Assembly: GCA_002633005.1 (NCBI GenBank)
Contig: NMRA01000209.1
Location: forward strand, 256,569 to 318,568
DNA: 62,000 nucleotides
Reading direction: 5' to 3'
Origin: Phoronis australis
Taxonomy: Eukaryota > Phoronida > Phoronidae
Part shown: piece by piece, positions 53,960-62,000 of the stretch
Layout: each line of letters opens with the position of its first letter
Numbering within the stretch: the stretch's first letter is position 1
Program-made: the position numbers and the translations under genes
The notes under the pieces: generated by a model
Database searches by the model: none
Told to the model about the DNA's origin: nothing
Seen by the model: only the letters and a program-made list of their open reading frames with translations

Positions 53960-55800
53960 TGTTTAGATGTTATCACTACTGGAGTATGTTGCTTCCTTAA
54001 CCCTTGTGTTCCGTTCGGTGATGCCATTCCAGGAAAAAATAATTTACCTGTTTTATTTAAAAAGCTGAAGTTATTGTAAACATTATTTTTGTAGGAATAA
54101 AATATATGCATGCATGTATTCATGTTCATCTGCGAGATAAAAGTATACATTTTAAACATAGAGTAGACGAAAATACTTAATGCGGGCTGAAGTCGGTTGT
54201 TGGGTGAGATAAACGCGATATTGTTGATAAATATATCTAAATTAAATACGCTGTGTGGCAGACGCGCTTGCTAAGTAATTTGTATAGTACATGGGAATTT
54301 TTGTCGCATTTTCGTCAATTAAAACACACTCTTTGCAACAGAAATGAACGGCAGGCGTTTGACCTATTCGATAAACGCATGGCATGTCAATTTGAAGAGA
54401 AACACTGCAGTTTTAAATTCTTTTCTGGTCAATTAAGCGCATTCTACTTAATAGGGCGTTTTGAGCATTTCAATCGAATTCCATCAAACGAAGACTGATT
54501 GATATTGCAATTGCTCATTTCTGCAATGTGACGTAGTAGTGGTGGGAAAGTTTCGGAAGTGACGGCTGTCAAAGGCAGGTGTATTTTTTACTTGTGCGTC
54601 CTGATGAAGTCGGTCAATAACCGAGACGTACGCCTACTCATCAATTTCCCCGCTCGCAATGATACGTTATCAGCGGCGAAAACGGTTGCGAAAGTCACAA
54701 AACAGCAACATCTGCAATGTAATATGACAGTATTGTAATTCGCTGACTAACGTAAAACCATGCTGGCATTTGAGACTTACGAACGTTTTTTTAAAAAGAT
54801 ACCACACAGCACTGACCATCGAAACATCAACAAGCATCTTTCAAATGTATTTTTCGTTATCCATCTCTCACTCATCCAGTAGCCTGGCAAGAGAAGCATT
54901 TTTCACATTTCGTTGTCGTAGCAGGATTGTTTTTGAGGTTGTAAAACATATTCTGTAGTCGCAGTTGAAAAAATTGGACATCTGAAGTTCATGAGGAGAA
55001 GAAAAATTCGTTGCTTCTTGTCATGTATTACTGTTCACTCGGCGGGTCAAGTATTCGGTCGTGATCTTTTTTGTGCAACCAGATGAATTCTTGGGGAATT
55101 TTGCGATTGGTTGGCTGGTTTATTTTGTCATCATAAGAACACGGGACTACAAAATACATGCCAGGTGAAAGAAAAAATACAAAACCAAAGAACATTCTGA
55201 AGAAATATTTTAGAAAACCGGCTGGTAAGTTAAAAAACTTCGTGGATTTGGTTCCAGATACCGTCAGTAAAAGCAATGTTTTGTCATTATTGTGGTTAAA
55301 AGGAATAGATTTGAACCCAAAAATACTTTATACAAAACAATTATTGATAACCAATAAAGGAAACAATAAAGCATAATAAATAACTCAAATAGGTAAAACG
55401 TGTAAACAAAATTTACCCAGAGTGGCGTAGATGAAGTAATATCGCACGAGACATTTACTTGACCTGATTGCATGTTGAGTGTCATTTATACTGCTGCAAT
55501 TGTTTTACTTGAAACTATTTTCGGAAAGTTCCGTGATCCAATCGGCTAACGAAGACGAGTCGACATTGCCCTACCTTTTGAATTTTCCATGTCAGAGGTC
55601 ACTGTTGAAATAGTGCAGGAGGCGAATACGGAAAACATTATTACATGGACGTATTTCCCTCGACAGATTCAACGCGTATGGAATAATACATGTATACCAG
55701 ATACACGGAGCCAGCATACAACACTACACCTGTACATACGGCATGTATGTAAAAGTTAAGGAATCATGTGGCAGACATTATGTTTATGGCTATGCGGGAA
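53960..55800. other. Intergenic region, nothing supported
   Basis: A+T-rich. Short open frames at 54253, 54770 and 55158 show no domain, codon or exon signals. Confidence 0.45.
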
Positions 55801-56859
55801 TATGACGTGTTATGTGTTGCAAAATTCAATGTTCAAAAAATTAGGTTTGATGTAATTATATGTATTCGATATCTTATATTTATATTTGATCTTCTTATAT
55901 TTATATTTGATCTTTCTAAAATTTATATTTGATCTTCTTATATTTATATTTGATCGATCTTCTTATATTTATGTTTGATCTTATATTCAATGTTATCTAC
56001 ATTTATGTTTCATAAGATTATATGTATTCAATGTTCATTACAATTGTATTCCATGTTTTGAAAATTTCGGTTCGATGTTCATATATGTATTCGATAATGT
56101 CAAGTTTTCGTTCGATGTCTTCCGATTATATTCGATAATGGAACTCTGGGTAAATTGAAACGACGGCCGTGATTGGTCAGCTGTGTTGATTCGTTATTTA
56201 CCCGTGTTCACAAATATCGATGAAATGGGCTTAATTGTCGAAAAAATGAGGAAGCAACTCGAGAGTAGAGTAGATGAGGGCGAAGCCCTCAGACAGCTTC
56301 GCGAGATCGGAGGATCTCGCCTTCTGTCCTTGCTGTGGTTGGTGTGGACGTGGACAGCTTAGAGTTTGATTCGCATGAAGCCGGCTTGTTGGCAACAGCT
56401 GTCATGCTACTGATTGCTTGTCTTTATACTGCCCCGTCGGGACAGTTTTTTTGTTTTTTTTCCGTTGTCTTTACACTGCCCCGACGCCCCTTCGGAACAG
56501 TTACCAGTAGCGCAGGGCCCAAACCCTTAGTGCTCCGGTACATGGTTGTCACGACAGGAAGCAACTGTTCTCCGGTAGCCGCCATTTATTTAATTCCAGG
56601 AACCAACCAGGGACATCGTTTCATAATACCCATAATTCCGTTATTGAACATATCAAAAGAAACATCGAACACATATAACGAAACATCGAACATATATACT
56701 AAGTTATCGCACATAAGTATTTTCATTATGGAATACAAATATTTTGACATCAAATGTACAAACTATAAGATCAAATATAAATATAAGGTATCGAATACAC
56801 ATAATTACATCAAACCTAATTTTTTGAACATTGAATTTTGCAACACATAACACGCCATA
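55801..56859. mobile_element. Foldback-type element with long inverted repeats and CGGGAA target duplication
   Basis: The left end (TATGACGTGTTATGTGTTGC at 55801) is the reverse complement of the right end (GCAACACATAACACGCCATA ending 56859), one mismatch in 20. The inverted match continues inwards for more than 100 bp and then dissolves into variant repeats around TATATTTATATTTGATCTT and ATATGTATTCGA. CGGGAA flanks both ends (55795-55800 and 56860-56865). The core (56240-56340) holds short palindromes such as GAGGGCGAAGCCCTC. The 171-codon open frame across the core and right arm is not gene-like. Confidence 0.8.
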
Positions 56860-56909
56860 CGGGAACCTAGAAATCTCTAACTTTAGATAATTTCGGAATA
56901 TCGCAATTG

Positions 56910-57205
56910 TATATCAGAAGTCGCTGATCGGATTCGCATGAAATTTTCAAATATGCTTTATGCACTGTACTACGAGACGCTGTTAGGAGATGTTATCAAA
57001 ATGTTAAACTTTTGCATGAGTGGCTATCAGAAATATGACTTAAACGTTTTTCATGAAAAGACTGTGAAAACTGCATGAATGTAAAACGAAACGATATTTC
57101 CGAAAACTGTAACAACGCTTTTGAAATTTCATCTTGAACAAATTAAAGTTGATCCATTGATTCCGTTGTTTGCCATCAATATACTCTTCCTTTTTTGATG
57201 AATAC
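56910..57205 (+). repeat. Dispersed repeat, copy 2 of 2
   Basis: The partner of 22315-22612; see there for the shared blocks. It begins about 45 bases after the foldback element's target duplication. Confidence 0.6.
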
Positions 57206-57539
57206 CGTNTCGTGCACGCGGTGATAAAATTAACGGCAACAAAAAAGTGGAGTTGTAATTCTTCGCCAAAGTCAACTTAATTCTCACAACTAAGCTTCAT
57301 CAAAGATATGTATAGAAGTAGAAAGGACCAATGAAGAAAGTAAGCGTTTTTTAAATGAAATTTTTAAGTGTAGATTGTATTTTTGGCGAGGTGAAAACTC
57401 GAAATCGGTATCCCAAATCCGGTCACGGCCAGTTTAAAATACACTGAAGTAACGAAATGAATTCAGAAAGCGAATGGAAGTATTGTAGCCCCTATATGGC
57501 CAACCGAGGGGCTACGTGTTGCCTACTAGATGGCCCCGC

Positions 57540-57721
57540 GTTCGTTTGAATGCGCTAAATTTCCCCTTACTCCCAGGTCTCCTAATGTTGTTTATTCATT
57601 TTTCACGAAGTTCTTGGTTTGCAGGGAACACATAAAAACTCAGATTTTTATCTCTCTTGTTGTTTTTGAAGCAGCCAGGAACACAACATGTGTATCCGCC
57701 GTAAGTTTTCTTCGCGCTCAT
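57540..57721 (-). pseudogene. THAP zinc-finger domain relic with Trp-to-stop
   Basis: From an ATG at 57721 the minus strand reads [38 protein letters not shown] and REK, then TGA at 57596-57598 and INNIRRPGSKGKFSAFKRTR. This is the first half of a THAP domain. The stop stands exactly where the invariant Trp (L-R-x-x-W) should be, a TGG-to-TGA change. The Met just before the domain suits the start of a THAP protein. The second Cys-x2-His pair is not found after 57540, so the domain is truncated as well. Confidence 0.75.
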
Positions 57722-57902
57722 ACCGCGTATTACGCTTGTTACTATGGCCGCTTTCGGAATCCTGACCACAGCACCCACAATGCACCATGTTAACCTAATT
57801 TCAATATGGCGTCGCTGCAAATCCGCTATTCATGTCGTGCAGATCGCCTCGACGTGAAGCACAATGGTGATACTTAGAATGAGTCTCATATTGTTTACTT
57901 AG

Positions 57903-58670
57903 TTGAATTGACTGGAAGGATCAATAACATTAATATTATTGGGGATATTATTAGTGGGATGAGTCCACAGTCCCGTTTTTGTCGGGCTAACTTACGTGTA
58001 AGACCAAACTTAATCTCGTGAAATTTCGTAAAGGCCAATATCAGAAAGTTGGCCGGCTACCGAAAAGGTTTAAGGTTGGACTAAATAACCAAAATTTACA
58101 ACTGTCATCGATGGGATCTGTTCATATTTCGTTGATATCTTTTAAACACCGATGACCTAAAACTATGCCATACGTTGAAGATCGCCTGCTTTCGCTTCGT
58201 TCTTAAGATTTATCCATCTACTGTTTGCACGTCTTCGACTCCGCAGCCAGCTGTGATGAGGCGGCCATGCAAGAAAAAGCGCCACTCAGGATTGGGGCCT
58301 ATGTTAGCCAATCATCTCGTTTAAAATATTTTTCTCGCCATCCTACATGTACATTGTACGCTAACTTCATTTCCTTAGCCACGACCAGGGTGCAAGGGTA
58401 AACTCGACACCAGTTCTTTTCTTAGCTACAAACTTTTCTGTCAAGAACGCTGTAACGTCATACGCAAATCTGGGGCTCCGTTTGCCTTTGTGTATTGCCA
58501 ACCAAAAAGTTTCATCAGAAATAGATCCTGGCTTCTCTCCATCAGAAGCCGATGACTGGCGATGTTCCAAATACATCCTGGGCAGAAAGCCACTGCCGTG
58601 CCATGTCATCAAATGCAATTTACCTCAATATATGTGTTCATTTTCCGACTCTGGCTCGCTCGCATTGCAG
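57903..58670 (-). repeat. Dispersed repeat with coding relic, copy 2 of 2
   Basis: The partner of 34777-35548. The minus strand (58618-58367) encodes GEKPGSISDE, FLTEKFVAKKRTGVEF and TLAPWSWLRK, related to the peptide in the other copy. The THAP relic lies about 180 bases further along on the same strand, so both may belong to one old element. Confidence 0.65.
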
Positions 58671-59820
58671 TGCAAATAAGATAATACTTCACGCTCAATA
58701 ATATTTGTAGTCTCAATAAAAAACTTTCAGTTACTGAGCAATTACAGCAAGTACTTGACAACCAAAAATTCGCATTTTCAGTTGAATTGTACATTTATTT
58801 CTGCAACCTTTTTTCGTCGTCTACAAATGTTAATATTTGTTTTTTACTGTTTGCTATACCTTAACCTATAATTGAGTTTGAGTTTGCCGGGTACTTAAAC
58901 TTATTAGGTGGTAGTACCAAACGAACAGCCGGACGATTTCTGAGAAAATTACTGGAGGATAAACGAAGTATACATGTCTATCAGTATCTAATCTACACTG
59001 AGTAATCATGTTATCGAAATAAGTCACATTAAAGGTGAAATTTTCACGTTCCGTGTAAAAATCTCAAGAGGGATAAAAATAGAGGGAGGGGTCCAGTGTA
59101 ATATGATGGTTGGTGTGGGTTGGGGTGGATGTGAATCCACTAGTAAACATTCAGCCAATTCTGTGCCAGGTCCTGTAGATTTTATTTGACACTATAAGTT
59201 CTATCACAAATTGCTATTTATGTTTTTAAGTGACTTTACATAAAATTATTAAATAGACACCAGGTCAGCGTTCTGCGTGAGACCAAATGACTTCATAGAA
59301 AAGTGATATCGTTACGTCTTCTAGAGATATCGACATGCATTTCAAGCAAAGCACCTGGAGTGATCACTGTACCTCTCCTCACGAAAGTCGTGCAGAAGTA
59401 AACAAAAGTATATGCTGGATTTTCGAAGCAAACCTAATGGAATTTCACACAGACGCTGGCGTAGTAGTCTTAAACAAAGTACAAGATTAAAATCATTAAT
59501 CTTGTTGAGGTGTCAGTTTCCTGCGGAGTATATTACGCAGCAGTGAAGCTTTACATGTATAAACCTATTAGCAATCAAAAAAGCATTTTGGAAATAGGAC
59601 ATACAGCATATAATGTATGAAAAGAATCTCATTTGAATTTGGCAAGTCATTTGTAGTGTTCCACAGGCCAGTCCATAACCGTAAATGTTCTGTTGGCCCA
59701 CCTGCATACATGTACTTGTGTGTACGTGTACATGTGTTTGGCTGCTGGAAAAGTGTGAAACACGTGCGCGTAGTTTGATCGTAAAATTCTCAAGTGTTTA
59801 CAGAGGTGTGCTCTTTTCAG
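58671..59820. other. Intergenic or intron sequence before the exon at 59821
   Basis: No start codon with signal peptide and no other exon could be recognised. Ends in a strong acceptor GTGCTCTTTTCAG. Confidence 0.4.
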
Positions 59821-60204
59821 GCCAAGTATGACATTTGTCTCTCAAATTTGAACCCACAAGAGGTCCTTCCAGACGGTGATTGTGTCATTGCTAGAGTTGT
59901 GTACGGTAGGTGTCCTCCGCATCGTGTTCAACTGGAGCTGGAACTTGGTAAAAATGTCACTTGGTGGAAAGCAATCAAATTGTTTCCAAAATCCAAAGCG
60001 GGAGAGGGACAGTGTTTGGCCGAGATACAAGACACACAGTTTCCCGTTCAATGCGAAATAGACAAGTTCGTGCTGAAGAATAGTCATTTGGTGTTGTGCA
60101 AAGCAAAAACTTTTGGGGTTAAAAAACCGATGTACGCTGTGTCTGATGCTGAATTTTCTATACAAGGCGGAAATCTTTACACACTTCGGTGGGAACAAGA
60201 CTAA
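59821..60204 (+). CDS. Probable terminal exon of an unrecognised cysteine-containing protein
   Basis: From the acceptor at 59820 an open frame of 127 codons runs to TAA (60202-60204) in phase 0: AKYDICLSNLNPQEVLPDGD, CVIARVVYGRCPPHRVQLEL, NVTWWKAIKLFPKSKAGEGQ, CLAEIQDTQFPVQCEIDKFV and so on to LYTLRWEQD. The alternation of hydrophobic strands, with six cysteines and one sequon (NVTW), suggests a small extracellular beta-sandwich, perhaps Ig-like. I recognise no family. There is no membrane segment, so it may be secreted. Upstream exons are not found. AATAAA lies at 60776. It could also be a well-preserved repeat relic. Confidence 0.5.
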   Translation, partial: AKYDICLSNLNPQEVLPDGDCVIARVVYGRCPPHRVQLELELGKNVTWWKAIKLFPKSKAGEGQCLAEIQDTQFPVQCEIDKFVLKNSHLVLCKAKTFGVKKPMYAVSDAEFSIQGGNLYTLRWEQD

Positions 60205-62000
60205 ATCCGGTTGGTGTCACTCATTTGTACAGACTTAGAGTTAGGAGTACAGCAAATGGAATTTGTCGCTGCCAGAATGGTCACACAGTTTTGCGTGACC
60301 ATTCTTTGCAGGCCAAGGTATAGGCTCGACGCTGTTCAAGTACAGGCACCTTGTTCTACACAACAAAAAAGGGCGCTGAGTGAAGCCCACACAGAAGATT
60401 TTGGTTCGCTTGTAACTTGCGGAGGGAGTCTCTAAGTGACGATCACAAATCTTGGACGGCATCTATCTTAGGCAAACCTGTTATCGAACGGGAATAGAAC
60501 TGCTCTCCAGTCTATTTTGAGATGTTTCGTCAAAACATTGCCTTGCCGTTTAATCTCCTGAAAAAGGCAAACATTAAATCTTGGTTTAAGTTGGGCATTG
60601 TACATGTAGTATGGGCTGTGATGGCCATAAATATATTTTTAAAACCAAAGCATGTTCATAGTGGTCCGAAAAGCTTCCTATTTTGATATTTTGGCCTTAA
60701 CTTTACATGTTTATAGCATTTATTCATATTTTCAGACGTAACAGCAGTCTTCGCATGTTATTTCGACAGAATACGAATAAAATGTAATGATGCAGACCTG
60801 ATGTCTGCGCTACTTGAAACATGTGAAGGTGTAAAACACAGGTTTACATGTAGGACCTCCCTGTGTGTGTCAGTAGAGCAGTCAGTATATTCATGATCAT
60901 CACCCAAGCAGGATATAAGTGTTTAAAGCACTGGTAACACGAATGTAGCGTCTAGATAAACTGAGTTGCTACGTAATTAGCACACAATGTGGGCATCTAC
61001 TGTTACCTTTGTACAGGGACCTCGATCCATTATTGCATTCCCACAAATATTAAAAACTCAAGTAAAATTCCCCCATCAGGTAAAAAATCATCCTTCTGAG
61101 TGGTCAGAAACTCCCCTCATGGTTTTAACTTCAAAAAGTTAAACTTAAAAACTCGTAATTTGAACCTTCTGACTTCAGTCACCGGGCATCAGAATGCCAC
61201 AAAACGGTTTCCTCTTAAGGTGTGTGCAAGAACCAGTTCTGGTAATTTTTTTCTCTCGTAAATTGAAAACACAAGACTTCTGTTTACTCGTGCGGCCGAA
61301 AATGTCACATAAACAAGTTCTACATGTAGAAGAGAACAGTCAGTCGACAGGGCATTATCAAGTTGTTCCACTGAAATTGGAACACCCTTGTGAAACAGAT
61401 ATCCCGCGCACGAACCCCGACTTTTAAAAGTGGAACCTCGGAGGAAGCCCAGAATTTTTTTTCAAATTTTCTGAGACGATGTCAGTAGCTTTAGACTTTG
61501 AGCAAAAGCGTCTCCAAGTAATTTCCAATTGTTTTTTTGTATTCGTTTGGTAACAATTTTTAATAATATAACGTAATTTACATGTATGTTGTCGTGACCT
61601 TGTTATTTGATTTTTATCTGTAAAACTCGTGCAACTTCTTTGTCGACAAATTTCAACATAATCTATACTTTCAACATGTTGTTTTATCGGTGAATTATTA
61701 TTTAATTTTAGATCATCCAATATTTTCTCAAAATTATTTTCAAAAGTGAAAAACAAAAATGTGATTTCAACCTTTGAGTGCCATTGTTGAATAATTCCTT
61801 TAATATCTTTACAATTGGCTGCATTTTAGGGCTCGTCGATTTACTTGTCGAGAGTACATAATTCCAGACTGAGACAAAATCAATTTCCGGGTTTTCAAAT
61901 GGACCGTGTGTTGTAAAACAACTTATCAAAACAACCACTTAAAGTAGGAAGATTTATCGTTTACTCCAAATGTGGAATTGATACGTATCGCATGAACACA
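60205..62000. other. Right edge, no gene supported
   Basis: Contains the hairpin at 60274-60305 and a candidate polyadenylation signal at 60776-60781. Short open frames on both strands lack any pattern. Confidence 0.45.

Noticed and set aside
56335-56850. 171-codon frame inside the foldback element
   Set aside because: It runs through A+T-rich inverted repeats with biased composition and has no domain.

Overview
This is eukaryotic (metazoan) DNA: interrupted genes with GT-AG introns, A+T-rich introns, many decayed transposon copies, frequent TACATGTA and GTAGGCCTAC-type motifs, and signs of high heterozygosity. Together these suggest a marine invertebrate, probably a non-vertebrate deuterostome (hemichordate, amphioxus or echinoderm) or a lophotrochozoan. 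I cannot resolve the species.

The left half (1899-33361, + strand) is the 3' part of one very large gene for SVEP1/polydom, a secreted multidomain matrix protein. I can chain 22 exons whose phases all agree. They add up to 12,524 coding bases, an unbroken 4,173 residues ending in a stop. Domain order is a cysteine-rich GCC2/GCC3 (ephrin-receptor-like) module, six EGF modules, a pentraxin/LamG-like domain over four exons, two CCP (sushi) modules, a huge run of CCP modules, three C-terminal EGF modules and a short basic tail. I count 61 CCP modules after the pentraxin domain, about twice what I recall for vertebrate SVEP1. Most lie in two giant exons (6,547 and 2,915 bases). The N-terminal part of the gene (expected signal peptide, VWA and HYR domains) lies left of the window.

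The next gene on the same strand (37465-47978, 5' exon not found) encodes a CUB-domain single-pass membrane protein with a Ser/Thr-rich stalk, a transmembrane helix and a cytoplasmic tail built of two related repeats. Its first recognisable exon is phase-compatible with SVEP1 EGF exons 19 and 20, so a read-through membrane-anchored isoform is possible but unproven. Near the right end, 59821-60204 is a probable 3'-terminal coding exon of an unrecognised cysteine-containing protein.

The rest is introns and intergenic DNA full of mobile-element relics: a LINE ORF1 (1-911), a hAT/ZMYM1-like transposase (about 24480-27150, with an assembly gap), a mariner/Tc1 transposase end (29428-29740), an internally deleted Gypsy LTR element (41084-44479), a small hAT-type MITE (48748-48903), two THAP-domain relics (about 50270-50530 and 57540-57721), a foldback element with a 6-bp target duplication (55801-56859), three pairs of dispersed repeats, and a 1.1-kb near-identical tandem pair around a single N (50728-52967) that may be two haplotypes joined in the assembly. 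I saw no tRNA, rRNA or CRISPR. Promoters could not be called.
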